From Acidimicrobiaceae bacterium (GTDB taxonomy: Bacteria > Actinomycetota > Acidimicrobiia > Acidimicrobiales > RAAP-2): 64,000 nucleotides of DNA. Of the stretch, positions 16,912 through 26,112 are shown piece after piece (positions within the stretch are counted from its first letter, which is position 1; the number at the start of each line of letters is the position of its first letter). Under the pieces are notes generated by a model, which saw only the letters and a program-made list of their open reading frames with translations, was not told the DNA's origin and made no database searches. The translations under genes were made by a program, and so were the position numbers. Where the stretch lies: assembly GCA_003158855.1 (NCBI GenBank), contig PMLJ01000009.1:29387-93386 (forward strand), written 5' to 3'.

Positions 16912-17882
16912 AGTTCCACCGAATCCGGTACCAGAGGTCGCAAGTCATCGGGCAGCGGCACAGTCGTCGTGAGCCACTCGTCCGTTCGCGGGTGTGCGAA
17001 AGCGAGTGTTGTCGAGTGGAGGAAGAATCGGTCCTCGGGCAGGCGTCGTTCACGACGATGCCCGTAGCGCGGATCGTTCACGACAGGATGGCCAATCGTC
17101 GCCATGTGCACCCGGATCTGATGGGTGCGTCCCGTGTCGAGCTGCAGTCGCAGCAACGTCATGGCGTGAGGCTTGTCAATGCGGGCAAGGACTTCGTAAC
17201 CGGTTCGAGCGGCCCGTCCATCGGCGCGTACCGCCATCATGGTCGGCGTGCGTGTCGAACGTCCGATCGGCGCGTCAACGACACCGCGCTCTTCGGCAAC
17301 GTGTCCCTCAACCATGCCCAGGTACGTGCGCTCCATGAGCCGTTCAGCCAGCTGGGCGCTCAGGTTCAAGAACCCCTCGGGCGTCTTTGCGACCACCAGC
17401 ACGCCCGACGTGCCCTTGTCGAGCCGATGCACGATTCCGGGACGTAGCGGGTCGCACAGACCCTCAGCGCTGAGTTCCCTCATCTGGGGATAGAGGGCGA
17501 GCAGTCCGGCGACCAGGGTGCCAGTGCGCTGGCCGGCTCCGGGATGGACCACCTGTCCCGGCGCCTTGTTCACGACCGCGAAGTCGGCATCGTCGAGCAC
17601 CACGTCGACCTGGACGGAAGGATCCGCCTCGACGACGCCGGAATCGGGAGGAGGGATTATCGCCACCAGACGCTGTCCTTCACTCACCGACACCGAGGAT
17701 TTCAGGACGACCTTGTCGTTGAGCGTGACGCCGCCGCCGCCCAGTATGGCGCTGGTCTCGGAACGCGAGAGCCCGGTGAGCATGGAGAGCACGCGGTCGA
17801 TCCGAATTTCGGCGAGCGACGCGGGGACGACCAGATCGAGGATTTCGCCATCGAACGCGTCGATCGTCGATTCATCGCTCAT
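16908..17882 (-). CDS. RluA-family 23S rRNA pseudouridine synthase (RluD-like)
   Basis: Converts uridine to pseudouridine in rRNA. The 324-residue protein has an S4 RNA-binding domain (about residues 25-75) followed by the catalytic domain. HRLDKGTSG (152-160) contains the catalytic Asp155, and RLQLDTGRTHQIRVH is the second family motif. I chose the ATG at 17882, which overlaps the lspA stop as ATGA; the frame stays open further upstream inside lspA. It is the last gene of the long minus-strand dcw-lspA transcription unit. Confidence 0.93.
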   Translation of the reverse strand: MSDESTIDAFDGEILDLVVPASLAEIRIDRVLSMLTGLSRSETSAILGGGGVTLNDKVVLKSSVSVSEGQRLVAIIPPPDSGVVEADPSVQVDVVLDDADFAVVNKAPGQVVHPGAGQRTGTLVAGLLALYPQMRELSAEGLCDPLRPGIVHRLDKGTSGVLVVAKTPEGFLNLSAQLAERLMERTYLGMVEGHVAEERGVVDAPIGRSTRTPTMMAVRADGRAARTGYEVLARIDKPHAMTLLRLQLDTGRTHQIRVHMATIGHPVVNDPRYGHRRERRLPEDRFFLHSTTLAFAHPRTDEWLTTTVPLPDDLRPLVPDSVEL

Positions 17883-18352
17883 CGTGCTAGCAACCGTTCT
17901 CCGCGAAGCGCCGCCACCATCAGTACCACGAAACCCGCCGTGATGCAGACGTCCGCGAGATTGAAGACCGGAAACGACCCGAGGGCGATGAAGTCGGTCA
18001 CCTGGTGGGGATTCGCGGCCAGGCGGTCCACCACGTTCGCGAGCCCGCCTCCGATCAGGAGTCCGAAGCCGATCGCCGGGGCTCCGGGCCGGGCTCGAAG
18101 CCCCACCACGACAACGACGATGGCAATCACCACGGTGAGCACTGTCGTCACAAGAGGTCCAGACTGATTGATGGAAAAGGAGATTCCCGAGTTGTACTGC
18201 AGGCGCAGCCACACCGCTCCGCCTATATGAACACTATGGGCCGCGAGGGCGTTTCGAGCCCAGGCCTTCGTGACTGCATCAAGGGCGGTGACCACGAGTG
18301 CCACCACCACGACGGTGGTATTGACGTTGAGGGCTAGACGCTTGCGCGGCAC
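17879..18352 (-). CDS. lspA: Lipoprotein signal peptidase (signal peptidase II)
   Basis: Membrane aspartic protease that cleaves signal peptides from lipidated prolipoproteins. The 157 residues fold into four membrane segments. Family boxes are visible: NSGISF (54-59), GGLANVVDR (102-110) and VTDFIALGSFPVFNLAD (118-134). The catalytic pair should be Asp109 and Asp134. I chose a GTG at 18352, giving MPRKRLAL; it overlaps the end of the DksA-like gene by 19 bases. The stop overlaps the next gene as ATGA. Confidence 0.93.
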   Translation of the reverse strand: MPRKRLALNVNTTVVVVALVVTALDAVTKAWARNALAAHSVHIGGAVWLRLQYNSGISFSINQSGPLVTTVLTVVIAIVVVVVGLRARPGAPAIGFGLLIGGGLANVVDRLAANPHQVTDFIALGSFPVFNLADVCITAGFVVLMVAALRGERLLAR

Positions 18353-19371
18353 GACACACACGTGAAGACCGGCAACTGCGCCAAGAGCCGGGGCTTGGAG
18401 ATCGCCTCGTAGCACTCATCGCAGCGTCCGTAACTGCCGTCATCAATGCGCGACAGGGCGACGTCGATTTCGTCGACCTTCAGTCGAAGCGCCGCGGCGA
18501 AGTCCTTCAGTTGGTCGCGCTGGATGTCCGACGCGACGCTGCTGCCGTCCTCGTCGTCGTACTCGAGACGTTCCCGGTCAACGAGCATTTCGTTCGCCTC
18601 GGACTCGCTGATGGCGATCTGGTTGTTGGTCGACTCGCGTGCTTCGATGAGCAGGACCCGCAGCTCCTCGAGGAACTCGAGATCGTTTCCGTACGGCTTC
18701 GAGTGCATCTTTCGCTCGAGGGCCTCGACGCGCTTGCGCTCCTCGGCGTCGCGGCGCTCTTGGCGCTTCAACTCCTCGAGGTTACGTCGTTCGATCTCAC
18801 GCTGCTTTCGAAGCTTCTCGGCCTCGATTGCCTTGCGTTTGGCTTCGATCTCTCGCTGCTTCTTCGCCTCGGCGGCGGCCTTTTCGCGGGCCTTGCGCTG
18901 GACTTCTCGCTCCTTGGCGGCGGCCTTGGCCTTCGCCTCGCGCTCCTTCAGGGCCTTGGCGGTGGCGACGGCCTTGGCCTTGTCGTGAGCGGCCTTCGCC
19001 TTGGCGGCGACCTTGGCCTTCGCCTCGCGCTCCTTCAGAGCCTTGGCGGTGGCGACGGCCTTGGCCTTGGCGGCGGCGGCCTTTCGGGCCACAACGGCCT
19101 TCTGGTCGGAGCTCAGCGCAACTGTCTTCTTCACCGTATTCTTGGCGACAACTTTGGTGATCGGGGCTTTCCTCGCGGGGGCCTTTTTCACGAGGGCCTT
19201 GGCGGGAACTGTGTTCTTTGCGGTCTTCTTCACGATGACTTTCTTGGCCGGAGCCTTTTTTGTGGGGGCCTTGGCGGCCTTTGAATGCGAACCGATGGCC
19301 TTCTTGGCGGCCTTTTTTGCCGAAGCCTTCTTCGCGGGGGCCTTGGCGGCGTTCTTGGCGTTGGACGGCAT
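18334..19371 (-). CDS. DksA/TraR-type zinc-finger protein with long Lys/Ala-rich N-terminus
   Basis: A 345-residue mosaic. Residues 1-90 are a histone-H1-like Lys/Ala/Pro tail. Residues of about 95-155 hold two copies of a 29-residue AKAVATAKALKEREAKAK repeat. Residues 155-230 are an Arg/Glu/Lys-rich stretch likely to form one long helix or coiled coil. The last 115 residues are DksA/TraR-like, with a C4 zinc finger at Cys317, Cys320, Cys338 and Cys341. DksA proteins bind RNA polymerase; the basic tail suggests nucleic-acid binding. ATG at 19371 has GAGGAG upstream. It lies between divIVA and lspA. Confidence 0.85.
   Translation of the reverse strand: MPSNAKNAAKAPAKKASAKKAAKKAIGSHSKAAKAPTKKAPAKKVIVKKTAKNTVPAKALVKKAPARKAPITKVVAKNTVKKTVALSSDQKAVVARKAAAAKAKAVATAKALKEREAKAKVAAKAKAAHDKAKAVATAKALKEREAKAKAAAKEREVQRKAREKAAAEAKKQREIEAKRKAIEAEKLRKQREIERRNLEELKRQERRDAEERKRVEALERKMHSKPYGNDLEFLEELRVLLIEARESTNNQIAISESEANEMLVDRERLEYDDEDGSSVASDIQRDQLKDFAAALRLKVDEIDVALSRIDDGSYGRCDECYEAISKPRLLAQLPVFTCVSCRASV
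18924..19069 (-). repeat. Tandem 87-bp repeat inside the DksA-like gene
   Basis: Two 59-base copies (18924-18982 and 19011-19069) differ at one base and are offset by 87 bases, exactly 29 codons. They encode the duplicated AKAVATAKALKEREAKAK units. The near identity at DNA level points to a recent duplication. Confidence 0.85.
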
Positions 19372-19431
19372 GGTTAACTCCTCAAGTTGCGATGAACAAG
19401 TGCGCGCCGACCCTAGCAGCAAGTGCGAGGT

Positions 19432-20199
19432 TTAGGAACGATCGTCGTGCGAAGGCTGCTCAAAGTTGAGAACTTGGCCAATGGTCTGCTGGTGGGGTGC
19501 GGGGGCGGGGGGCGGCGACTCGGGCCGGGCCAGGTCGGCAACCGACGACGGGGCGCTCCTTGGAGGAGGCGGCGACTGCGACGGACCAGGTCCGGCCGGA
19601 CGCACCCCACCCACGTGCAAGGAGCTCTCAAGCCAGCGCGAGAACTCCGCGAGCACGCCGCTGAGTCGGGTGCGCTCGGTCTCCAACTGACGAGCCAGGG
19701 TGTCGACATCCTCGCTCAGACGCTGCTTCAGGCCATTCAGACGGTTGACCTCGTCCTCGGCGCGGCTTCGAGCCTCGGAAACGATCTCGCGGGCGCGCTC
19801 TTGAGCGGCCGTGGTGAGCTCTCGCGCCTTGGATTCGGCCTCTTGCTGGGCCTGTTCGATGAACTGTTGGGCCATCACGATCATCGCCGTGACCTGTTCG
19901 GCGCCCGAACCCGAGACGACCACGCGCGGAGCTGGCGCGGGGGCGGGAACTGGGGCCTGCACCGGGGTTTGACCGGTCGCTGCAAAGTCCGAGCCACTCT
20001 GCAATTGATTGATCCGCTCGCCCGCCTGACGCAACTGCTGGCGCATCTGGTGAAGCTGGTCCTTTAGCTGACGAGTCTCGGCCGAAACTCGCTCGAGGAA
20101 TTCATCAACCTCATCGACGTTGTAGCCCTTGAGGCCCACTTTGAAGGCCACCGTGTCGATGGCGTCGAGAGCTGAGAGAGCGTTATCCGAACTTTCCAT
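19432..20199 (-). CDS. divIVA: DivIVA-domain cell-division/growth protein
   Basis: Coiled-coil protein that marks curved membrane at poles and septum and steers wall growth. Of 255 residues, the N-terminal membrane-binding DivIVA domain has FKVGLKGYNVDEVDEFLERV. A coiled coil follows (ETRQLKDQLHQMRQQLRQA, and a second from about 100 to 180), then a Pro-rich disordered tail. It is closer in layout to the actinobacterial Wag31 group than to short DivIVA of firmicutes. It starts at 20199 with its own likely -10 box and lies after yggT and sepF. Confidence 0.9.
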   Translation of the reverse strand: MESSDNALSALDAIDTVAFKVGLKGYNVDEVDEFLERVSAETRQLKDQLHQMRQQLRQAGERINQLQSGSDFAATGQTPVQAPVPAPAPAPRVVVSGSGAEQVTAMIVMAQQFIEQAQQEAESKARELTTAAQERAREIVSEARSRAEDEVNRLNGLKQRLSEDVDTLARQLETERTRLSGVLAEFSRWLESSLHVGGVRPAGPGPSQSPPPPRSAPSSVADLARPESPPPAPAPHQQTIGQVLNFEQPSHDDRS

Positions 20200-20205
20200 G
20201 TTGCC

Positions 20206-20211
20206 ACCCTA
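20206..20211 (-). promoter_or_regulatory. Likely internal -10 box for leaderless divIVA
   Basis: On the minus strand TAGGGT lies six bases before the ATG at 20199. The 46-base gap after yggT has no ribosome-binding site near the start, so divIVA may have its own transcript. Confidence 0.45.
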
Positions 20212-20245
20212 CCGCCCCACTAAGGCTAAGTAGTGACTTCCGGCG

Positions 20246-20497
20246 TCAGATAACTGCGTTTATGACCTCGAGCACAACGACCGCGATGAGCACGGAGAAG
20301 TCAATCCCCACGCCTCCGATCCGGGGTCGAGGCATGATCTGGCGAATCGGACGCAGGACCGGCTCAGTCAGTCGCGCGAGAACCCGCTTGGTGGAGGCCA
20401 GCCCGCCGCTCTGATTGGTCGTCGGGAACCAACTGAGCAATGCGGAGATGATCAGCACCCAGATGTAGAGTCCAAGGATCTCGTGTACGAGAACCAT
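20246..20497 (-). CDS. YggT-family membrane protein
   Basis: Small integral membrane protein of 83 residues with two hydrophobic segments: EILGLYIWVLIISALLSWF near the N-terminus and FSVLIAVVVLEVINAVI at the end. RLTEPVLRPIRQIMPRP between them is the family hallmark. Its role is not settled; it is nearly always next to sepF and divIVA, which suggests work at the division site or membrane organisation. The ATG at 20497 shares one base with the sepF stop (TGATG). Confidence 0.9.
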   Translation of the reverse strand: MVLVHEILGLYIWVLIISALLSWFPTTNQSGGLASTKRVLARLTEPVLRPIRQIMPRPRIGGVGIDFSVLIAVVVLEVINAVI

Positions 20498-21099
20498 CAA
20501 TAGCCTGTGGACTGGTAGTTCGAAGCTCGAAGTCGCTCACGAACTTCAGGGCTCAGGTGTGTGCCTTGAGGGCTCACCAGGTACACGGCGCCCTTTTCCA
20601 GGATTTCCATCTTCGCGTTGAGCGCGTACGCCGTTCCCGATGCGAAGTCCACCAATCGACGACCGAGACCCGGATCGACCTGGGTGACGAGCATCACGAC
20701 AGCCCGGTTGCTACGAAGCAGATCAGTGATGCGTCGTGACTCGTTGTAGTTCGTCGGGGTAAAGATCGCGACGTCGCGGTCCTGGGAGAGCGGCGTAATA
20801 CCCCGCACGCCGCTGCTCTGCACGGGTCGGATCCGAGGGGACTGACCCTGGGATTCAAGAACCGAGATCGAAGAGGTGTGGCTGGCCAGCGGCGCCGGGT
20901 TGGCGCGCACGTTCGACGGGCCGCTCGACACCGTCGGAAACTGCCGTGGGGCGCTCGGGGCGGTGCGCGACCACTCGGGCTCTTCCTCAGTCGCGGGCTG
21001 GTCGGAGAATGGGCGGGTGGGCGTGGTCGAGGCGTACTCGCCGTACTCGTCTTCGATGAGGCCTAGGAACCCCAAAGCCTTGCGCATCTTTTCTTTCAT
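20497..21099 (-). CDS. sepF: Cell-division protein SepF
   Basis: Membrane anchor and bundler of FtsZ, the main FtsZ tether where FtsA is absent. The N-terminal MKEKMRKALGFLGLIEDEY is the amphipathic membrane helix. A disordered linker follows, then the conserved DUF552 domain (IFTPTNYNESRRITDLLR, RLVDFASGTAYAL, YLVSPQGTHLSPEVRERLR). Of two nearby ATG codons I chose 21099, which has AAGGAG six bases upstream. The first ATG would abut that site. FtsA is missing from the cluster, as is usual in actinobacteria. Confidence 0.95.
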   Translation of the reverse strand: MKEKMRKALGFLGLIEDEYGEYASTTPTRPFSDQPATEEEPEWSRTAPSAPRQFPTVSSGPSNVRANPAPLASHTSSISVLESQGQSPRIRPVQSSGVRGITPLSQDRDVAIFTPTNYNESRRITDLLRSNRAVVMLVTQVDPGLGRRLVDFASGTAYALNAKMEILEKGAVYLVSPQGTHLSPEVRERLRASNYQSTGY

Positions 21100-21134
21100 C
21101 AACATCTCCTTGCGGTAACACCGCCCCGACCATG

Positions 21135-21827
21135 TTAGGTCAGGGCAGTGCTCGCCATCCGAGGGCCGAAGAGGGCCCGGCCAATACGAACTTCGCTCGC
21201 TCCCAGCGCGCAGGCGATTTCCAGGTCGTCGCTCATGCCCATGGAGCGTTCCCTTAGCCCCAGATCGTCCGCCAGGCCCGCGGTGCCCGCGAAGGCCCGG
21301 TGGGCGCCTTCTGCGCCCACTGGAGCCACGGTCATCAGGCCCTGAACGTCGAGACCCGCCTCCCTGGCCCTCGCCACGAGGCCGATCACCTCCGAGGGAT
21401 CAGCGCCGTTTCGGCCCTGGGCGCCGGTGAAGTCGACCTGCACGTAGATCGCCATGCCCGGGCGCGAATCAGCGATCTTCTCGATCTCCTTCACGCGCGA
21501 CACACCGCAGAGCAGATCAGCGGCCTTGGACACGCGCGCGATCTTGTTGGTCTGCAAGGCGCCCAAGTAGTGCCAGCGCACGTCGACGTCACTCGCCTCG
21601 TTGTGCTTCGCCTCGAGCTCGTCGACGTAGTTCTCCCCCACTGCGCGCAGCCCGGCCGCGCACGCCGCGCGCACTGCGTCTGCACCGAAGGTCTTGGTGA
21701 CCGCGACGATGCGAACGCTCGAAGGATCCCGGCCCGTGGAGGCGATCCGCGCCCGGACGCCGGCCAGGTTGGCCGCGACGCGCTGGACGAGTTCGTTGCT
21801 AGCGGAGGAAGCTGGGAAGGTCGTCAT
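21135..21827 (-). CDS. YggS/PLPBP-family pyridoxal-phosphate homeostasis protein
   Basis: Single-domain PLP-binding TIM barrel of 230 residues, involved in vitamin B6 and amino-acid balance and without known catalysis. PLP binds Lys45 in [31 protein letters not shown] and [21 protein letters not shown] are family motifs. I chose the ATG at 21827, which lies inside the last codons of ftsZ, a 29-base overlap; the frame is open to a TTG 15 bases earlier. Many actinobacteria have a pgeF/yfiH gene between ftsZ and yggS, and here it is absent. Confidence 0.92.
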   Translation of the reverse strand: MTTFPASSASNELVQRVAANLAGVRARIASTGRDPSSVRIVAVTKTFGADAVRAACAAGLRAVGENYVDELEAKHNEASDVDVRWHYLGALQTNKIARVSKAADLLCGVSRVKEIEKIADSRPGMAIYVQVDFTGAQGRNGADPSEVIGLVARAREAGLDVQGLMTVAPVGAEGAHRAFAGTAGLADDLGLRERSMGMSDDLEIACALGASEVRIGRALFGPRMASTALT

Positions 21828-22887
21828 CGCCACCGACGTCAAAGAAGTCGTCGTTGGTCGTGCTCGTGAAGATGTCGCTGCGTGGACCTTCGGTCATCAC
21901 TGGTTCGCTCAGCGTCTGCGAAGGCGGCTTCGGCGCCGCGACCTGGTCGAAGCCGGCGGCGATGACGGTCACCCGTACGGCTTCTCCGATGGACTCGTCG
22001 ATCACGCTGCCGAAGATGATATTGGCGTCGGCGTGCGCCACCGAGTGAATGATGTTCGCCGCGTCGGTAACCTCGCTCAGGGTGACGTTCGGTCCGCCCA
22101 CGATATTCATCAAGATGCCCCGTGCGCCGTCAATCGAGGCTTCGAGCAGCGGCGAGGTGATGGCGGCGCGGGCGGCATTGACGGCGCGTCCCTCACCCGT
22201 CGACGTTCCCACGCCCATGATGGCCGTGCCGGCGTTGCGCATGATGGTGTTCACGTCGGCGAAGTCTGTGTTGATGAGTCCGGGAACGGTGATGAGGTCC
22301 GTGACGCCGCGAACGGCCGACAGCAGGACGTCATCAGCGATCTTGAAGGCGTCGAGCATGGAGGTGTCGGCCGCGGTGACCGAGAGCAGGCGGTCATTGG
22401 GGATGACGATCAGCGTGTCGACCTTCTCGCGCAGGGCTTGGATGCCCTTCTCCGCCTGCGTGGCCCGGCGCTTGCCCTCGAAGGAGAACGGTCGCGTGAC
22501 GACGCCGATGGTCAGCACGCCGAGCGCACGCGCGATTTCCGCGACGACCGGAGCCGCACCAGTACCGGTGCCGCCACCCTCGCCCGCGGTGATGAAGACC
22601 ATGTCGGTATCCTTCAGGGCCTCCTCGATTTCGGCACGGTGATCTTCGGCGGCCTGGCGACCCACTTCGGGATCGCTGCCGGCTCCGAGTCCGCGTGTGA
22701 GTTGGCGCCCGATGTCGAGCTTCAGGTCGGCCTCGCTGAGCAGCAGGGCCTGGGCGTCGGTGTTCGCCGCGATGAACTCAATGTTTCGAAGACCCGAGGT
22801 GATCATGCGGTTCACCGCATTCACACCGCCGCCACCCACGCCGATGACTTTGATAACAGCGTGATAGTTGCTTTGGTTGAGACTCAT
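21799..22887 (-). CDS. ftsZ: Cell-division GTPase FtsZ
   Basis: Tubulin-like GTPase that forms the division ring. The 362-residue protein has [12 protein letters not shown] near the N-terminus, the tubulin signature [11 protein letters not shown] (about residues 107-117) and the T7-loop region NTDFADV. A variable linker leads to the conserved tail DDLPSFLR, the docking peptide for partners such as SepF. ATG at 22887 follows AAGGGGAG. Its own promoter lies in the 113-base gap after ftsQ. Confidence 0.98.
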   Translation of the reverse strand: MSLNQSNYHAVIKVIGVGGGGVNAVNRMITSGLRNIEFIAANTDAQALLLSEADLKLDIGRQLTRGLGAGSDPEVGRQAAEDHRAEIEEALKDTDMVFITAGEGGGTGTGAAPVVAEIARALGVLTIGVVTRPFSFEGKRRATQAEKGIQALREKVDTLIVIPNDRLLSVTAADTSMLDAFKIADDVLLSAVRGVTDLITVPGLINTDFADVNTIMRNAGTAIMGVGTSTGEGRAVNAARAAITSPLLEASIDGARGILMNIVGGPNVTLSEVTDAANIIHSVAHADANIIFGSVIDESIGEAVRVTVIAAGFDQVAAPKPPSQTLSEPVMTEGPRSDIFTSTTNDDFFDVGGDDDLPSFLR

Positions 22888-22962
22888 GTACTCCCCTTGG
22901 GTTAACTCTTCTTGTGCGTTCCCTCTACGAGGGTCACTTCATTGGCGAACAAATGTCACCGA

Positions 22963-22991
22963 AGGCTAGTCAGCCCTTCGTTTTTGGTCAA
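22963..22991 (-). promoter_or_regulatory. ftsZ promoter
   Basis: On the minus strand TTGACC (22991-22986), 17 bases and TAGCCT (22968-22963) form a good sigma-70-type promoter about 75 bases before ftsZ. A short inverted repeat (CGAAGG and CCTTCG, nine-base loop) overlaps the spacer and -10 box. Confidence 0.65.
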
Positions 22992-23000
22992 ATGCCATGC

Positions 23001-23843
23001 TCACGAAGGCGCGGGGCCGGTGACCGCCAACTCGTCGGGAACACTGACGTCAACTACGTCGCCGGGCTTGAGGGTCGTGTGGGCGATGACCGAGGCGATC
23101 GCCACGAACTTAGCGCGAAGTTCGGTCGGCGGGCCGAGGATGAAACTCACCGGCGTCGTCATCTTGAGGGTGACGTCGCCCGCCGCGCCCACCGTTATCT
23201 GCGAGACTTGCGCCGAAAAGGCCTTCGGAAGTTTGCTGGCGACCAGCGCCGCGGCGACGCCCGCGCGCCCGTAGGGCCAGATTGCATCCTTCGGGCTCAG
23301 GTAGACCAGCGTCGGATAGTTTGCCTTGAGCGGCGCCGGACCCAAGTCGCGTCCGCGGGCGTCGACGAACTGCAGCTCGTGCTTGGCATCGAAGGCCACC
23401 GCGACCGGGGTGGCCTCATGGACCTTCACGACGATCGAGTTTGGCCAGTGCTTGGAGACGCTGACGCTGTCTATCCACGCGAACGACGAGAGGCTCATCT
23501 CGAGCGAGCCCGACGAGACCCCCACCATGGTCGGGTGGTTCTCGAGACCCGCGGCCGCGAGAATCGCACCCGCAGTCTCGTGATGCAGCCCGAGAAGCGT
23601 GACGTGCTGAACTCGAAAGATCGACTGCTGGAGCACCCACTGCCCCCCGAGTGCCACCGTCGTGACCATCAAGCCAAGGCCCACCAAAATCTTCGCGAGG
23701 CGATGGGACCTTGAACGCGTGTCACGACCCGGGGTTGGCGCGTTGGCCGGACGAGCGCTCAGGGTTCCGCGACGCCGGGCCTTGACGGGTCGTTCGAGCG
23801 TGACCGCGCGGGCCCCGCTCGACGGTTTGCGTCGGCGGCTCAT
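23001..23843 (-). CDS. ftsQ: Cell-division protein FtsQ
   Basis: Bitopic division protein that joins FtsL and partners in the septal complex. The basic N-terminal tail of about 48 residues lies in the cytoplasm and is followed by a membrane segment (ILVGLGLMVTTVALGGQWVL). The outer part begins with a POTRA domain (FRVQHVTLLGLHHETAGAIL) and continues with the FtsQ beta domain. The 280 residues are usual for actinobacterial FtsQ. It overlaps the murB stop by four bases. Confidence 0.93.
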   Translation of the reverse strand: MSRRRKPSSGARAVTLERPVKARRRGTLSARPANAPTPGRDTRSRSHRLAKILVGLGLMVTTVALGGQWVLQQSIFRVQHVTLLGLHHETAGAILAAAGLENHPTMVGVSSGSLEMSLSSFAWIDSVSVSKHWPNSIVVKVHEATPVAVAFDAKHELQFVDARGRDLGPAPLKANYPTLVYLSPKDAIWPYGRAGVAAALVASKLPKAFSAQVSQITVGAAGDVTLKMTTPVSFILGPPTELRAKFVAIASVIAHTTLKPGDVVDVSVPDELAVTGPAPS

Positions 23844-24751
23844 GGTCGCTCTCCAAAACCCACGAAACGATGCTCGGTAACCAGGAGGATCCCGGTGGCT
23901 TCCAGGACTCGGTCGCGGACCTCGATCAGGAGCTCGTAGACGTCGTTGGCGCTCCCCCCGGGCTCGGCGACGATGAAGTTCGAGTGCTTCTCGCTCACGA
24001 CCGCGCTGCCCACCCGCAGGCCTTTGCAGCCGGCGACCTCAATCAGCCTTCCGGCGTGGTCTCCCTCAGGATTTCGAAATACGCTTCCGGCGTTGGCACC
24101 CCCAGGTTGATGTTCTCGTCGCCACCGGACAATCTCCTTGATCTGCGCCAGCGATGCCTGGGCATCGCCGCGGGCCAGCCGCAGCGTCACCCGGGTGACC
24201 AGATCGGAGCGCTCTATCGCGCTCGAGCGGTACTCAAAGCCGAGATCGACGGCGTCCCACTCCCGGAGCCCATTCACCGAGATCGTGCGCACCTTGGTCA
24301 CCGAAGCCGCCATGTCCGATCCGTGGCCGCCCGCGTTCATCACTACGGCCCCGCCAAACGTTCCCGGCACGCCAACGGCCCATTCGAAGCCGGCTACCCC
24401 CTCGCCCGACAGTCGCCGCGCGGCGATGGGCAGGTCGAGCCCTGCGCCCGCCTCGACGACCACCGCCCCGTGGCTTTCGCTCCACCCCAACTGCGCGAAC
24501 TCGCCGCTCAGGTGAATACCGATGACCTCGTGCTCGCCGTCGGCGACCAGCAGGTTCGACCCGTTGCCGATCGGCACGAGCGAAAGACCGCTCGCGAAGA
24601 TCAAGGGGCCAAGTTCATCGAGGTCGCGCTGCGTCGACAGCGTGACGAACGCGCGAACCGTACCGCCGACTCGATACGTCGTTCGCGCACCGAAGGCTGC
24701 GTGTTCCTCGACCCGGTCGCCGCCGAGCTCAACGAGCTCACGCAGACTCAT
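23840..24751 (-). CDS. murB: UDP-N-acetylenolpyruvoylglucosamine reductase
   Basis: FAD enzyme that uses NADPH to turn UDP-GlcNAc-enolpyruvate into UDP-MurNAc in the cytoplasm. The 303-residue protein shows the FAD-binding segments RTTYRVGGTVRAF and IGNGSNLLVAD, the GVPGTFGGAVVMNAGGHG loop and the catalytic serine segment ANAGSVFRNP. Its start overlaps the murC stop by four bases (ATGA-type coupling). Confidence 0.96.
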   Translation of the reverse strand: MSLRELVELGGDRVEEHAAFGARTTYRVGGTVRAFVTLSTQRDLDELGPLIFASGLSLVPIGNGSNLLVADGEHEVIGIHLSGEFAQLGWSESHGAVVVEAGAGLDLPIAARRLSGEGVAGFEWAVGVPGTFGGAVVMNAGGHGSDMAASVTKVRTISVNGLREWDAVDLGFEYRSSAIERSDLVTRVTLRLARGDAQASLAQIKEIVRWRREHQPGGANAGSVFRNPEGDHAGRLIEVAGCKGLRVGSAVVSEKHSNFIVAEPGGSANDVYELLIEVRDRVLEATGILLVTEHRFVGFGERP

Positions 24752-26112
24752 GCGTCAAGTCCTCCACGCAGGTCGCGAGCGATGGTGGCGATGTCGCCCG
24801 CTCCGAGCAGGAGCACCACGTCGCATTGATCGTGCAGCGCCTCGAGGTCGGCCAGGACGTCGTCGAAGGTGGGCGCGTACTGCACGCTCTGGTTCGCAGC
24901 GTGCCGGCGAATCCCCGGCACCAGCAGCTCTCCGGTCACGCCGGCCGGATTTGCCTCGCCGGCGTCATAGATGTCGGACACCACTACGTACGAGGCGAGC
25001 TCGAACGCCGTCGCGAACGACGCGGCGAGATTGACCGTGCGCGTCACCCGGTGAGGCTGGAAGACGGCGACGATCCGCTCGTATCCCGTCGCCCGCGTCG
25101 CCCGCAGCGTGGCCGAAATCTCCCCGGGCAGATGTGCGTAGTCCTCGTAAACATCGACCCCGCGCCACGAACCGAGGTACTGAAACCGTCGAGGGGCACC
25201 GGCGAAGTTGTGCAGTCCCCGTACGACCGACTCGTCAGCCACCCCCAGCAAAAGGGCCAGCGTGGCGACGACCGCAGCGTTGGCGACGTTGTGCAGACCG
25301 GTCACGCACAAGTGGATGGAGAGTTCACGACCGGGACCGCTCAGGCGAAACGACGCCCCTCGTCGACCTATCTCTACGCCGCTGACCTTCCACGTCGAGG
25401 CGGAGGTCGTCCCCACGGCAACGACCTCGCGATTCGAGCGCGAACGCACGCGTTGGACTCCTTCGTCGTCGCCCCACACCACAACCAATCCCGTGGTGCG
25501 CTCGATCAGGTCAACGAACGCCGTCTCCAGCGTGGCGAGGTCGCCGTAGTGATCAAGGTGGTCAGCTTCGACGTTCAAGACGCCGAGCGCGTAGGGCCGC
25601 AGCAGGGCAAAGGTCCCGTAACTCTCGTCAACCTCCAACAGCAGGTCGTCGTCTCCGAAGTGACCGTTCGCGCCGACCCCCAAGACGGGCGCTCCGACGA
25701 GGCGCGAGTCGTCGCGCCCGTCGGCGAGCATCACGTGGACCATCATCGAGGTGGCGGTGGTCTTGCCGTGCGTCCCCGTGAGCCCTACTACGCGCTGCTG
25801 TCCGGCGAGCGCTTCGAGCACCTCGCTACGACTGAGGAGAAGCGCCCCGCGCCGCGAGGCGTCGACGAGTTCGACGTTGTCCGGCTGAACCGCCGGGGAC
25901 CACAGGACGATCCTCGCGTCGGCGCCGTTTCCAACATCGTGGCCGGCGCTCACGCGAACGCCGGACGCCCTCAACTCATCAAGCACCGGCGACTCCTTGG
26001 CGTCGCTGCCGCTCACCTCGCAGCCCATCTCGGTCAACAGACGAGCGACGCCGCTCATTCCGGCTCCGCCCACACCGATAATGTGCACTCGCTGCCCGGG
26101 CTCGAACCTCAC
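24748..26112 (-). CDS. murC: UDP-N-acetylmuramate-L-alanine ligase
   Basis: Adds L-Ala to UDP-MurNAc, the first peptide step. The 454-residue Mur ligase begins with a Rossmann-like HIIGVGGAGMSGVARLL. The ATP loop GTHGKTTATSM lies near residue 110, with LLEVDESYGTF and the HLDHYGDL segment after it. The C-terminal domain has VFQPHRVTRT. It overlaps murB and murG by four bases each. Confidence 0.97.
   Translation of the reverse strand: MRFEPGQRVHIIGVGGAGMSGVARLLTEMGCEVSGSDAKESPVLDELRASGVRVSAGHDVGNGADARIVLWSPAVQPDNVELVDASRRGALLLSRSEVLEALAGQQRVVGLTGTHGKTTATSMMVHVMLADGRDDSRLVGAPVLGVGANGHFGDDDLLLEVDESYGTFALLRPYALGVLNVEADHLDHYGDLATLETAFVDLIERTTGLVVVWGDDEGVQRVRSRSNREVVAVGTTSASTWKVSGVEIGRRGASFRLSGPGRELSIHLCVTGLHNVANAAVVATLALLLGVADESVVRGLHNFAGAPRRFQYLGSWRGVDVYEDYAHLPGEISATLRATRATGYERIVAVFQPHRVTRTVNLAASFATAFELASYVVVSDIYDAGEANPAGVTGELLVPGIRRHAANQSVQYAPTFDDVLADLEALHDQCDVVLLLGAGDIATIARDLRGGLDA

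Noticed and set aside
18511..19284. Leu/Gly-rich plus-strand frame opposite the DksA-like gene
   Set aside because: It is the complement of Lys/Ala codons and repeats; no start signal.
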